A stretch of DNA of 64,000 nucleotides. It comes from Hofstenia miamia. Taxonomy: Eukaryota; Xenacoelomorpha; Acoela. The notes under the pieces were generated by a model. It saw only the letters and a list, made by a program, of their open reading frames with translations. It was not told where the DNA came from and made no database searches. Below, piece by piece: positions 44,057 to 54,660 of the stretch. The DNA is taken from the NCBI GenBank assembly GCA_004352715.1, contig SCFE01000007.1, forward strand, positions 1 through 64,000, in the 5' to 3' direction. The position numbers were made by a program, and so were the translations under genes. The stretch's first letter is position 1. Each line of letters starts with the position of its first letter.

Positions 44057-44299
44057 TATTTTCTTTTCAGGGCTAAATTTATTAAGATAAAATTAAAAAA
44101 ATTTTATAAGTTTTCCAGCATTCCATTTAAATTTGATGCAGAATATACAGGAAACCAATTTTCTGATGAAGAGGGATAATTTAAAATTATTAATATTTTC
44201 AACAATACATTTTACTAAATTAAATGTGTTAAAAAACAGATAAATTTTACATTGGTCATTAGCATTAAAATAATTTAGGTTCCAACACCGATAAGTACT

Positions 44300-44880
44300 A
44301 AGTCTTTATTTTCAGAACAAGCAAATGATAATTCGTCTTCTAGTTGTTGAATAAAAGAATTAGAGAATTTCTTATGCGGACAGTAAGATACATTTATTAA
44401 CTGCTTTTTAGAACGTGAATTTTTGATTGAATTATTAATTTCAGCCCATAAACTATAAAATTTGATTCGTTATTACTCTTGATATCGTTGCGTATCTTGA
44501 GATTAAATGACTTTGGGATTAAAAATAATACACCTCCAACGTTGGAGTTTCCTAACGCTCTGTTCAAAATTCTATTATTTCTAAATAATGCATAAGTTTA
44601 ATGAACAGTCCATGAGTTATCTAGATCTTCGTTTTTTATCCGAGTTTCGGAAACCGCGAGAATTAAATAATTTTTAGAGCTTGAAATGAATTCCCTATAT
44701 TCGAAATTTTTAATGCTTAAATTCTGAAAATTTAATTGGACATAATTCACTATATCTAAGCCAGTACTCAATTTTTTGATGTATGATTCAAAATTTACGA
44801 TCGGACCGGGATTATTTTTAATGCCATTTACCGCTAATAGCAGGAAAATTATAAGAGATATAAAGAACGACTTTTTAAAA
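44300..44880 (-). pseudogene. LINE endonuclease (APE-type) remnant
   Basis: Starts LLLAVNGIKNNPGP, the NPGP word common just before LINE endonucleases. Then YVQLNFQNLSIKN, LILAVSETRIKNEDL (the first catalytic E region, sETrl) and, after a stop, ALGNSNVGGVLFLIPKSF, the GGv.l block. A hydrophobic segment in front (FIIFLLLAV) may be chance. Confidence 0.65.
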
Positions 44881-44947
44881 TTGAGTTTGATAGTACATAT
44901 GCGCCTGCATGACATAGTTAAAAATGTTCTTGAATAACACATAGTTG

Positions 44948-44951
<4 letters not shown>

Positions 44952-44978
<27 letters not shown>
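44952..44978. repeat. (TA)n microsatellite
   Basis: About 13 TA units at the probable 5' edge of the LINE. Confidence 0.9.
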
Positions 44979-44983
<5 letters not shown>

Positions 44984-45008
44984 GACTGTACTGGTAACAT
45001 TCAATCAT

Positions 45009-46130
45009 TATGATTAGATTTGAAAGTCGAAAAAAGAAAAATAAAAGTAAAGAGTAATAATTTTGATTTGAGAACAGAATTAAATCTAAGTTTTTTGAGA
45101 AACCTCTCTATAGTTCCTTAGTAGATTATCATTTTGCCAGGCTAAAGCTTTAGAGACATTTAAGTACCTCATTCCTAAAATAGATATTCCACAAAATTCA
45201 TCTCCATATTTCAATAGTATTGTAAAATTTAAATTAATTTTACTCAGCTTCATTTGTTCAGTTTCCTGCACAAATTTACTTCACTTTTAATAACAGATTG
45301 CTTTGAAATTTTACTTATAGAAATTTGTTCCAAATATTTGTTAGTCACACAAACTTCAAATACTAAATAAATATTATCAGAATATTGCATAGTGTATTGC
45401 ATTATCAAAATATTAAGTAGGCACATTTCCTTTTCCATTTTTTCAGTACTCAATCTTTGTTTCATACACTCTATAATGCGATCACATTTTAATGAATCTT
45501 GACATCTAAAAAGATTGTGAATGTAAATACTAATGTTGTATAGTTTATCATTAAGTGAAATTCATAATTCCTTCAATTCTTTCTGAATGGAACACCACTA
45601 AAATTTCAATAGAAATTGAATTGTCTTGCTAAATATTGAAAATAATTTGAGAATTTAATGACTAGCATACCAGTGATTTATTACAATCATCTCAAAAATT
45701 TTTAAATAGGAACTGTTTTGTAACCTTTACTTCCATCTTTTATGCTAAGCTATCTAAAAACAACTATTTGCTACCTTAAACCTCACTAACTTTCTTGATT
45801 AGCCAATTTTTGACACTTGAATAGCTCTAAAAAACGTAATGCTATTTAATCACTAACATTTTACCAGCTAGAGTTCTAATGTTGTAATGCTTTGCAGCAT
45901 TTATAGACTTTCAAATTAGGTATTCTCCTTGACTCATTTTCAATGTTTCTATACATTGTTTCTGCATCCATGTTTTCATTTTCAAAAGCTAATACAAAAT
46001 TTTCAAATTGATCTGTGTCTTCAATTGAACAAAGTCCTGTGACTAATGTAAACAATGCATATGGAGCATTCAAATCTCCAACATTGCTATTTAAGCAATG
46101 CAGCATCTGCTTAATGTTGGTAGTCACTGT
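45009..46130 (-). other. Unassigned; minus-strand ORF pieces downstream of the helicase
   Basis: Pieces at 45876-46127, 45250-45465 and 45086-45271 are open on the minus strand. The last two overlap in a way that suggests one frameshifted protein tail (SKINLNFTILLKYGDEFCGI, then MRYLNVSKALAWQNDNLL). They could be further C-terminal sequence or a second gene of the helicase unit. No family recognised. Confidence 0.3.
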
Positions 46131-46169
46131 CAGTAATCTTGATGTTTTTTCTCAAATTGATTGAAAATC

Positions 46170-48668
46170 CGCAAATGCACCATTAGCCGTTTCAGGAACA
46201 GAGGTATGGCATGGCTGATATAAACCATTCAACAGATTGAAAACTTGGTCAATTCATTGTGGTATTGAGATTGAATCCTTAGTGCTTCATACAGGGTTTG
46301 ACATGTTTGTTGTTTTCCACCAACAAAATATATGTTCTTCAAACTTTTAACTGTACTTGTGATAACATATACTTGCTCAGCACTCCAAAGTTTGCAATTC
46401 TTCTCTGTTGATGAGACCTAAATTCTAAATATAAAATAATGAATATTAAGAAATATACTTTAGTTGCAATTACAGCCAGTGTTTCACCCATGCACGTATG
46501 AATGGTTTAGGCCACAAAATTTCGTATAGGGTACTGCCCTCTTCTATAATAGTAATTTCCAATAGAATTGGAATTGCCAAGAGTAAAACAAACATTTATA
46601 AGTTTGTATGCCAATTCTAAATATTCACTGTCAGATAAAAATGAATTTATTGTTCTCCTATAAGGTGATATCCATACACTTATTGTTCCTTTATATCCAT
46701 TGGGCTTTGAGTTAATGACAGAGTTGCCCTTGATAGAAATTGGAGTTACTGTGGCATGCAGTGAATTTTCAAACAGCACCTTTGTAGCAGACAAGAATTT
46801 CTGGCTCACGTACAATTCTATTAAGAATATTAGGTCTTTCACATGGTAGCCATTGTACACCACTTCGGTACTCATCCTCAGCCTTGAGTAAAATGTAGTC
46901 TGAAAAGTTTTCAATTACTTGGCTTTGATTATTTCTAATCACCTCTTGCTCTGCTGCCCTTGTACTAAAAACACGCAGTGCATTGGTACAGCAGAGAAGG
47001 TATTTTCAAAATTGCAATTGTCTGCTAAGATTTGTACAGCTTCAATTTCATTTAAAGGTCTTTTCAGCATAATAGACAAGAACTTTTGCCCTGCATCATG
47101 CTCCATTCTCACAAGGTGCTCAAGAAAATGGAATGAACTTAGGGCAGTAAATGTAATGTTTACCCAAATTGGAGTACCACTTGGGGGAGGAAGCTGTAAA
47201 CAATCCCCATTTGCAAGAACAAATACTCCACCAAATGGCAGATCATTTTCACGAAGGACCCTTAAAACAATATCAATGGCATTCCAAATCTCTATGGAAA
47301 TCATTCCAACTTCCTCTACACAAATGAGATCCAAAGTTCTTATGAAGGACAGCCTTTAATAATCAGCTTCAAGTTGTTTAACTGAATGTGCAGCTAATTT
47401 TTCTGCAATAGGATTGCAGTTGTTTTGTAAAACAGGAAACTTAAAAAAGTTTGCAATGTACTTCCCACCAGTTCGGAAAGCATGCTCACTTGAAAGAGCA
47501 ATTACGAGAATATTTGCTCCTAGTGCAATAGCAAGCAACATTAATGCACTGGTTAGGTGACTTTTCCAACCCCTGGTGGTCCCACAATTACCTCTTGAAA
47601 TTTGTGGGGTCCACAATAAACAATTTTCAAAGCTTGAAGCAAGCAGAACACCCTCTTCAGGAGTTACCCCATAACATAATTTTAAGGCTCTTATTAGGTT
47701 CCTCTTTATGTCCATTGCAAATTTAATTGCTGCCTCATGCACTTGCTCTTGTATTGTGTGCATTATAACAGGACACCCAAGAAAGGCAAGTGAATTTGTA
47801 GAGTATTTCTTTCAATATTTGCCATGCCTCCTGTAAATACCTATCTTGCAACTTTAGTCCAGCTGGATGGTGAACTAAATCATTTAAAAAGTACATTTTC
47901 AGTATCTTCAGAGCATCCTGTTCACTAGGGTTCTCACCTATTAGTTTGACATTCCTAAGAGCTTGAAAAAAACGGCTATTCTCAAAAATTTCCAGTTCAG
48001 TGGTGATTTCTCCCTGTGTGAGAATGATATAATATAAAAATTTGACTGTATTTGTTGGTTTAATAAATGGATACACAACGACATTTTTAGTTATATTTTC
48101 ATTGCTAGGTGACTGTAACACATAGACTTCAGAATGTGAAACTACTTGAGGTAGGAAATTAAGAATAATTTCAACATCCAAGTCACTACTGCTTTCTTCA
48201 AGGATGTAATTCTTACAATGTTGAATAAAAGAGTCTACAGCTGATGGTAGCAATCTAATCACATTACAAAATCCATTAAATCAACATAGTTTCAAAGTTT
48301 TTGACCTTTTCTTCTGCAACAAACCATTTAAAATATTGTTGGACTTTCTTAATAAATAACAATTCTCTTGGCCTGCATGAAAAAATTGTAATATAATCTG
48401 CTTGTATATTAAAATTTGCACAACTTTGTAAGGTCTGCATTTCAGCATATGTAAACGTCTTGCTCAAAGGCAAAGCAGCATTTTTGACATTATCTATGTA
48501 AACACTGTTACCTTTCCTTCCATAGCTAATAGGGCACTCTTTAGGAACAGTTTGTACATGTACAAATATAAATGATGTGCGTATGTAGTTGTTTCCAAGT
48601 AAGTAAAATGCAATTTCAGATGTGGATATTAATCGCCCTTCTTCAATATTTTCTTTTTTTTCAAACAT
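46170..48668 (-). pseudogene. Pif1-type DNA helicase (transposon-encoded), frameshifted
   Basis: Pif1-type helicases unwind DNA using ATP. From 48668: RLISTSEIAFYLLGNNYIRT with FVHVQTVPKECPISYG (a LISTSEA.+.LLg block as in Helitron-type proteins), an unassigned linker, EEGVLLASSFENCLLWTPQI, and the Walker A GPPGVGK at 47562-47582. A frameshift directly follows Walker A, and SHLTSALMLLAIALGANILV continues in another frame. Next come LICVEEVGMISIEIWNAIDI (Walker B, with E-E where D-E is usual) and FGGVFVLANGDCLQLPPPSG (motif III). The C-terminal frames include LWSAEQVYVITSTVKSLKNI then YFVGGKQQTCQTLYEAL (46200-46400), a Pif1-like motif VI neighbourhood. At least four frame breaks. The wording of motifs II-III differs from ordinary Helitron helicases. 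Confidence 0.7.
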
Positions 48669-49024
48669 TCACGCCTAAGGCGGGCTTTTACACCAGATAG
48701 CTTTTCATGTTCAACAGAACATGTTTTCACTGTAACTTCAGATACATCAGAAGAACTTTTAATTTCCACTCGACTTTTTTCCTTAAGAGTTAAATAAGTT
48801 GATAGATATGAAGCAATCATTGTATCTGTAGCTAAGATATTACAGTTTGATAATGTTAAGGCAGCCAATCTTGTAACTGTTGGCACATTATGCTCTCCTT
48901 TGAATGCTGGGTACAGCCACTTTCCTCTGAAAAGCTCATTTTTAGGCTTATAGACGTTCTCATAAAATCTATCATCCACTTCAGCCAATTCCATCTTAAT
49001 CAGAACTAAAAAGCCATAGTACAA
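48629..49024 (-). pseudogene. Segment N-terminal to the helicase
   Basis: Open frame with MELAEVDDRFYENVYKPKNE and LFRGKWLYPAFKGEHNVPTV, then TRLAALTLSNCNILATDTMI and a Lys-rich end that overlaps the start of the helicase frame by 40 bp in another frame. It belongs by position to the same gene (one frameshift). No known domain. Confidence 0.5.
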
Positions 49025-49157
49025 AAAAGTCCAAATAGAATATAATCAAGTAGCATTAGTATCTAATTTGTGTAGAAAGGCGGTGCGGTGTTACAGAGCG
49101 CAGCGGCGTATGATTGATGTACCCTGGACAATGATAAAACGGATTGCGCGGTGGCAA

Positions 49158-49610
49158 TTAACTAGGGGCGAAGCTTTCGTATGCCGCAGTCTTTGACGGC
49201 GGGTGTTTGAAATGCGGTGCTTTACGTTGCGATGGCGGCTCAAAAAGCGATTTGAGAGTAACTACGAATTTTGACATTCCGTTATGTGAAAAATGAATTC
49301 TGTCTTTTGGTAGGAGATTGCCATTGACGATTTTAGAACCTAAACAAAAATTTGTGAATAGCTTAAATACTGAGAAGTTTAATTTTTTAGACAAGTTAAA
49401 AATAATTTTGTTCACTTTAACTATTTCGTTGTTACTCTGACGTAACCTATTGCAGAAAGGAGGAAGTTCGCTGAAGAAAAGTCTTGTAGGATTAAACTTG
49501 TGTCTAATAACTTTAATAAGGTTCGAATACTTAACTTGGTAATTTTCTGTATCCTTAAGTATGTCGTTTCGTCCAGTGGCTGCTCGTGCATGCAAAAGTT
49601 AGGCAAGCAA
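49158..49610 (-). pseudogene. SGNH/GDSL hydrolase-like fragment
   Basis: Motifs: ATGRNDI (block III GxND), KYSNLIKVIRHKFNPTRLFF then SELPPFCNRLRQSNNEIVKV, then LLPKDRIHFSHNGMSKFV (block V DxxH; D.iHlS..G). SGNH-type esterase domains are found in ORF1 of CR1/L2-type LINEs and in other transposon proteins. The N-terminal GDS block is not visible. Its C-terminal flank (about 49060-49210) is unusually GC-rich for the window. It sits between the halves of the helicase unit, either as an insertion or as part of it. Confidence 0.6.
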
Positions 49611-49959
49611 ATATTTTTTAAGTAACCAAAACAGTGTAAATAAAATCCATAAAGAATTTATTTATATATAAAATCACCAAGGCGAGTTTTCTCAGAAATG
49701 TATCTGTAATATTATTATTGAAATAAGTTCTTTAAATAAATCATTTTCAAGAATACATTTCTAATGATTTCTGTAGTTTTTTCTCCTCTAATCAGTTATT
49801 CTTGTATTTGTTAAAAATTTCTTTAAACAGAAACTAATCGTCAAGACGGTGATCAAAATCCAATAGTTTGCATTAATTCAAATATTTACAAATTTTCGGT
49901 AAGGCGTCAATAAATCGTGAATTTCAAAATATTGAATAAGAATTTTTTTTAATTTATTT
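49611..49959. other. A+T-rich region, nothing recognised
   Basis: Between the SGNH-like fragment and the Tc1-like copy. Confidence 0.4.
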
Positions 49960-50181
49960 CCATATAAACTGTGTCCATCGTTTTATTGCAGATCAGTATT
50001 TTTTTAATTTTAAGATTATTATAAACTTCTGTAAAGTGAAATTTTAGTCACTGGAAGAAGATACCTAGGTACGTTATTTTGTAAATTTTTGTGAAATTTC
50101 TGTCATTATTTATCAAGTTATGGCTATTTTTTAATTTTTAGCTGATATTAGCTGTCCAACGCTTTATTGCAGATTTCAAAA

Positions 50182-50255
50182 ATGCCTAAAAAAGGACGTT
50201 TAACAGCTTCTGAAAAGGACCGAATTGTTGCAGGCCTTTCAGAAAGAAAGTCTCT
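50182..50255 (+). pseudogene. Tc1-like transposase N-terminus, copy 2
   Basis: Same start as copy 1 (MPKKGRLTASEKDRIVAGLS), cut after about 25 codons by the single N. Confidence 0.8.
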
Positions 50256-50477
50256 NGTCATTATTTATCAAGTTATGGCTATTTTTTAATTTTTAGCTGA
50301 TATTAGCTGTCCAACGCTTTATTGCAAGAGATTGAAAATGTGTTTGTTTTGAAATTGAAAATGTTTTTAGGTGATAAAACTAAAATTCATTTGGAATTCT
50401 ACTTTAATTTACAAAATAACATAATTAATACCACAAATAGAAAAAACAAAATAATAAATTATTGCTAGAGAAATCAT

Positions 50478-50704
50478 TTACTTGTCAACATAACTTCCAT
50501 TTTTCAAGATGACATTAAACAGTCTGTTGTCAACTGAAGAAGTTAATCCGTGGATTTGAGAACAGGTTATACCAGCAGCAACTTCCTTAATCCTCTTCCA
50601 AAGTGCGTCTTTCGATGAAAATTGGACTCCTCCCTCATAAACCTTCCTCTTCAGAATGGACCAGAGTTGTTCAATTGGGTTAAGATCCGGAGAACATGGT
50701 GGCC
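50478..50704 (-). pseudogene. Tc1-like transposase C-terminal part
   Basis: PPCSPDLNPIEQLWSILKRK, then VYEGGVQFSSKDALWKRIKE and a helical end. SPDLNPIE is the conserved region with the last acidic catalytic residue in Tc1-type transposases. The reading frame is clean up to its stop at 50478. Together with copy 1 it covers both ends of the family's transposase. Confidence 0.85.
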
Positions 50705-50705
50705 N

Positions 50706-51208
50706 TTTGTAATCATATATTTTAATAGCATCAGAGTGCTGCCTAATTTGACCCATTCTAACTAAACCTAGATCTAATAACTTGGCCCAATATAAATAAG
50801 CATTGTTACAAAAACAAAGCACAAATTAGCCAAGCATCATTAGACCAAGTGCTGAAGTCAGAGTACTTTCAATAATGATTTCCCATAGGACTAAAGCACT
50901 GAAAAAGAAGCCACAACCAAGAGACAGGTAAAGGATTACATTGGAAAGTAAAAATGCAATAAACATTTTCACAACCTAACCTACTGTGAATGCCCAATTT
51001 AAGAAATACTCATATAAAAAATTGTTCTCATAAATTTTGATGTTGCAAGCAACAGCCCCTCCTAATATTCCTATGCAAAAGTTCTTGCATTTTTACCCAT
51101 TTCCCTTCAATTGCAACTTTCCACAACGATGTCCCCCAAAAAAATAATTTCCTGCAAAAATCAAAAAATGTTCAGCAACAGAATTATGGAAGGAATCATC
51201 ACTTCTCT
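50706..51208 (+). repeat. ~0.5-kb direct repeat, copy 1
   Basis: Nearly identical to 54926-55427 over about 500 bp. It includes the 3' end of the helicase-unit middle frame (about 51093-51208), so the repeat is part of, or hosts, that unit. It begins exactly after the single N at 50705. Confidence 0.85.
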
Positions 51209-51521
51209 CAATATTTTTTATTACCATATTGCAATCCTGTAAATATTTTATTGCATTCTGATAATAGGGCTGATTCAAGTTATAGCTGCTTTCTGTTGCA
51301 TAGTTTTTCATTGCCTTAAATGCCACATTGCACTTGATTCTTCTATTCTTCAAAATATGTTTGCCACTATAAGCTGACGAAAGCACCTCAACTAGAAGCT
51401 TTGCAGCAGCATTATTGTTTGATATTTCCAGCAAGTGTGAGTACATCTCATCATTTGCTATGAACATCAAAAATAAGGCAATTTGCCAATTTTCATATTT
51501 TCCAATCACTGGTATTGGTTT
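51093..51521 (-). pseudogene. Helicase-unit middle region, part 2
   Basis: Open minus frame up to the gap: KPIPVIGKYENWQIALFLMF, LLEISNNNAAAKLLVEVLSS, NLNQPYYQNAIKYLQDCNMV, SVAEHFLIFAGNYFFGGHRC. No known domain. The residues on the other side of the gap end HGCKP, and this side starts KPIPVIG. The protein would be continuous if the gap holds no real sequence. Confidence 0.5.
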
Positions 51522-51677
51522 NNNNNNNNNNNNNNNNNNNNNNNNNNNNNNNNNNNNNNNNNNNNNNNNNNNNNNNNNNNNNNNNNNNNNNNNNNNNNNN
51601 NNNNNNNNNNNNNNNNNNNNNNNNNNNNNNNNNNNNNNNNNNNNNNNNNNNNNNNNNNNNNNNNNNNNNNNNNNNNN
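51522..51677. other. 156-N assembly gap
   Basis: Interrupts the middle region of the helicase-unit gene. Frames on the two sides are not in register if the N count is taken literally. Confidence 0.95.
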
Positions 51678-52800
51678 TAGGTTTACAGCCATGTAAAAAA
51701 TTTGACAATGGGTGTGCATATAGCAAGCTTCTAACAACCTCTTTTTCAAAGTGAGAAAGATCTAAATTTATAGCCCTTTTCATTAATAAGGAAGATTTCA
51801 GATTTACCACAGTTGCACCACTTATTGCATGATTGACCTCTGCATTACTTGGAGGCACTAAATTGTACTCAATATCATCTGTATTTAACAATTCATCATA
51901 ATACTCTTTAGACAACTTGTTACTTTGAAGCAGTTCCTTGGCATGAGCCCTTAGATCATCCCTGTACTTAAGTTGCAAATATTCACAAGGATACAAAATT
52001 GTTTCCCAATTATTCAACTTGAAATTTCGTTTTGATTGCAATTTAATAGTTGATATTCCTCTATAACTGCCAGTTACTCGCAATAAGCGATATTGAGAAC
52101 TATTGTAACCCACTTTGGCTGATCTTACTGTTTGCAGGGATGTTGTTACAAGAGAAAACCTGCTTGCATGCAAAGGAGACAATGAACCAGTTATGGGATT
52201 TTCAGGTAGATGCAGCAATTGTGTTTCAACTCCCTTTTCATGTAAATGGCACATTGCCATGCAAAGGCCATCTCCCTCAGATATATATAGAGCAGGTTGT
52301 ACAGTAAAATCATATTTATGCTTTTTTTCTAAATACTGAGGGTGCATGCCTCTTAAAGAGAAGTATGGATCACTTCTACTATAAGTAAACAAGGGATCTA
52401 TTGATTTTATGAAATGGTGCATTGCAAGAAATTTGCAATCCAATAGAAATTCCCATGATGAACATGGACACTTTATAAAAGTGATGCAGTCCTTCTCAAC
52501 AGATCTTTGAAAGTGCAGATCATCAGTATGATCAATAAAGTGTCTCGAACTGATTAACTTAAATTTTGCATCTGCTTCATTCATTGTTAATTGATTTGAA
52601 AAGAATGATGCATTAAAACTGGGAAGCATTATCTTTTTTGCTCAAAACAAATAGTAAAGCACTTGGCCACATATAAGGGTAGTCATAATCAAAGTTCTTT
52701 GTGAGATATTCATAGCATAGTGAGCATAGACTTGTTTCTTCTGGCAACTCATTCAATGCAATTCCAAATTTTCGTCTTTTACATTCAGTTTTAGAAGTAG
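51678..52800 (-). pseudogene. Helicase-unit middle region, part 1
   Basis: Near 52790-52640 the frame reads RKFGIALNELPEETSLCSLC then YEYL...YPYMWPSALLFVLS, a CxxC pair and a WP word. The long frame 51678-52629 contains CITFIKCPCSSWEFLLDCKF then LAMHHFIKSIDPLF, then SRSDPYFSLRGMHPQYLEKK, YISEGDGLCMAMCHLHEKG and SYRGISTIKLQSKRNFKLNN. Clustered Cys residues suggest a zinc-binding fold. No family recognised. A frameshift lies near 52630. Confidence 0.5.
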
Positions 52801-52865
52801 TTCTTAACCCTTATCAAAACATTTATTTATGTTTACATATTTCAAATTTTATAAATAACAATATT

Positions 52866-53168
52866 TCATATTAACATTGATTTTGTGAAAGTGTTTGTTA
52901 TGATAAGGGTTATACCTTCTACAGCTCTCAGACATTTGTGGCAATAATTTTTAGTGGGTAGTACTGTCCTAAGTGATGAATTTTCATTAATATCATTTTC
53001 AACAATATTTTCTTGAGAGAAACTGAGTTGATCAATAATCATTGCTTCAGAAACAGGTTCTACAGCACTGGTACTTGCTATTTCACATGAACAAATGTTT
53101 TGTTTGCCAATAAACTGACCACATGTGACACATTTTGCAAAGACCCTGCGTTTTTTACGTGCAGGCAT
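52866..53168 (-). CDS. Helicase-unit N-terminal Cys-rich segment
   Basis: The ATG at 53166-53168 opens MPARKKRRVFAKCVTCGQFI then GKQNICSCEIA, a basic start with two Cys pairs. An acidic linker follows, and then NYCHKCLRAVEG with another Cys pair. The frame ends in a hydrophobic tail that may be intron read-through; ttctacagctctcag around 52917-52931 is a possible splice area. This is the most likely N-terminus of the unit's protein. Confidence 0.45.
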   Translation of the reverse strand: MPARKKRRVFAKCVTCGQFIGKQNICSCEIASTSAVEPVSEAMIIDQLSFSQENIVENDINENSSLRTVLPTKNYCHKCLRAVEGITLIITNTFTKSMLI

Positions 53169-53804
53169 TCTAAATACACAACTATATGCAAATGTATTTA
53201 TTTTTTATTAGTTCTAACCGTTAAATAAACTAAATAAACTGATATCTAATGTAAATAATTCTCTGAAATCACTTTTTACATATTACAATCATAATGTATT
53301 TTGGATACAGTTTCTGTTCATTTTCAATTACCAGATTTTAGTCACTAAGCATTCATATTTAATCTGTTTTCAAAATTATTCAAATTTGGCTTAAGCTAAA
53401 AAACATTTCCATTCTAGTGATGATCATAGACCAAATAGAAATAATACATGCAATATTGAACAATCTTTCCATCTAAAAATATTTTTTGCCAATAGCTACA
53501 GTTGAAAACATCAAAAGCAATTTGAATCTAGCATGTATACACTATGCATTTGATTAGAATATTGTAATTTACAAGGCAATTAACTTAAATAATCTAATTT
53601 AAGCCACTTCATTTTTTGTAGTACTTCATAAATTTAGTATAAATTCAAGCTGTTTAATATATAAGCACTACATTAATAATTACTTTTTTAATAAGTAACA
53701 TTCTAGATGGACTTATCATTAACTTTTCTAAACAGATTTTTACTTTCTAATTGCCTATATTATAAAACAAATATCACAGAATTATCCTAGAGAATCATTT
53801 GTTC
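53169..53804. other. A+T-rich region, nothing recognised
   Basis: Upstream side of the helicase unit on the minus strand; a promoter would be expected here but no element can be named. Confidence 0.4.
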
Positions 53805-54345
53805 ATTCTACTTAAAGTCAAATGCTGATTAAGAAGATGGCTGGGTTTCTTCATTTCAGAGATACACATACCCAATCTAAGCACAATCAGCAAATTCACT
53901 CTAAGAAGATTAACCAATTTTTAATTTTAGATTATTTTGTATAAATTAGAGTAAAATTACTAAATCATGTATTGCTTATTCCACTTAAAGTTAATTGTCA
54001 ATTAAGCTAAATTCTGGGTTTGGTTCACCTCATAAGAGATACGCAGGGACCCATCATTAGCAAAATCAGCAGGTTCACTCTAAGAAGACTAAACAATATT
54101 TTAGATTTTGTAAAATTTTTTTTAGGTTCCTAATTTTACAAATAATTTTTTATGACATTATTGCTTATTCCACTTAAAGGCAAAAGCTGATAGAGCTGAA
54201 GTCTGGGTTTGGTTCATCTCTAAAGAGACACGCAGGGACCCAATCTTAGCAATAACAACAATATGACTCTAAGAAGACTAAGCAATTCCTAACTTAACCT
54301 AACTCACATTTTATAACTCAGCTCAAATATTGAATGAATCACTTA
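53805..54345 (+). repeat. Three tandem ~180-bp repeats
   Basis: Units start at 53805, 53978 and 54167 with att(c)(t/c)acttaaag. Each contains tctgggtttggttcatctct or its diverged form, agagacacgcagggaccc, and ctctaagaagactaa. Units 2 and 3 are closest. The word tctctaaagaga in unit 3 is a small hairpin. The unit length and divergence resemble a short satellite or a subterminal array of a transposon. Confidence 0.85.
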
Positions 54346-54431
54346 TTATGGCCTACACCTAATTGACAGCAATTGGAAATATTTTATTTCTACATGCACC
54401 TACATATACAATTATTATAACTTACTCTCAC

Positions 54432-54660
54432 CTATAGCCCTATATAGCCATTATTAAGGCTAGCTAGGAAACTTATGTTTCCCGTTGGCATATGGATGTA
54501 TATTAGAATATACTTCCGTCCAGGAGTTTTTGTCAAGCACTCACAAAGCTGCCATGCAATAGCATCAATGTGAGTAGTATTCCACCAGCCGATATTTTCC
54601 AGCACCCCTGACTGACTCATCGAGTGGTTTAACGCTACTAACTCCTTTAGCCTATTAATA
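54432..54660 (-). pseudogene. Unidentified coding-like fragment
   Basis: The frame reads LNHSMSQSGVLENIGWWNTT then HIDAIAWQLCECLTKTPGRK and YILIYIHMPTGNISFLASL. The composition looks protein-like and W..THID...QL is faintly like the start of Ulp1-type cysteine peptidases carried by some transposons. The evidence is too weak to assign. Confidence 0.25.

Larger units (their letters stand above)
41640..45008 (-). mobile_element. Non-LTR retrotransposon (endonuclease-bearing LINE), degenerate
   Basis: On the minus strand the order is endonuclease N-terminus (44598-44850), endonuclease middle (44300-44600), linker (43808-44056), reverse transcriptase (about 42650-43260) and a C-terminal part (41661-42500). 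Total length is about 3.4 kb. (TA)n tracts occur at 43221-43248 and next to the 5' end at 44952-44978. Numerous stops and frameshifts. It matches the layout of the CR1/Jockey/Rex-like LINEs. Confidence 0.75.
49960..50704 (+). mobile_element. Tc1-like element, scrambled copy 2
   Basis: The 5' end (49965-50255) closely matches copy 1 at 21575-21873, with both 22-mer direct repeats (49972-49993, 50153-50174) and the transposase start. At a single N (50256) the sequence jumps back and repeats 70 bp (50257-50326 equals 50102-50171). The C-terminal part of a transposase of this kind follows on the opposite strand (50478-50704), ending at another single N (50705). The arrangement cannot be a normal element. 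It is either a rearranged insertion or a mis-join at the Ns. Confidence 0.75.
46130..53170 (-). mobile_element. Uncharacterised transposon-like unit with a Pif1-type helicase
   Basis: Consecutive minus-strand frames from 53168 to about 46170 read as one decayed large gene or gene pair. They give Cys-rich zinc-binding segments, a long unassigned middle region, and then a Pif1-type helicase. It is interrupted by a Tc1-like fragment (49960-50704), an SGNH-like fragment (49158-49606) and a gap (51522-51677). No HUH/Rep motif typical of Helitrons was found, so calling it a Helitron is unsafe. Ends could not be defined. Parts of it are duplicated at 54926-55427. Confidence 0.5.

Noticed and set aside
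46130-53170. Straightforward Helitron
   Set aside because: The helicase is Pif1-like, but I found no HUH (Rep) motif, no TC/CTRR ends and no 3' hairpin, and the helicase motifs differ from typical Helitrons. Kept as an unassigned unit.
54432-54660. Ulp1-type cysteine peptidase
   Set aside because: Only a faint W..THID resemblance; no catalytic His/Asp/Cys arrangement visible.
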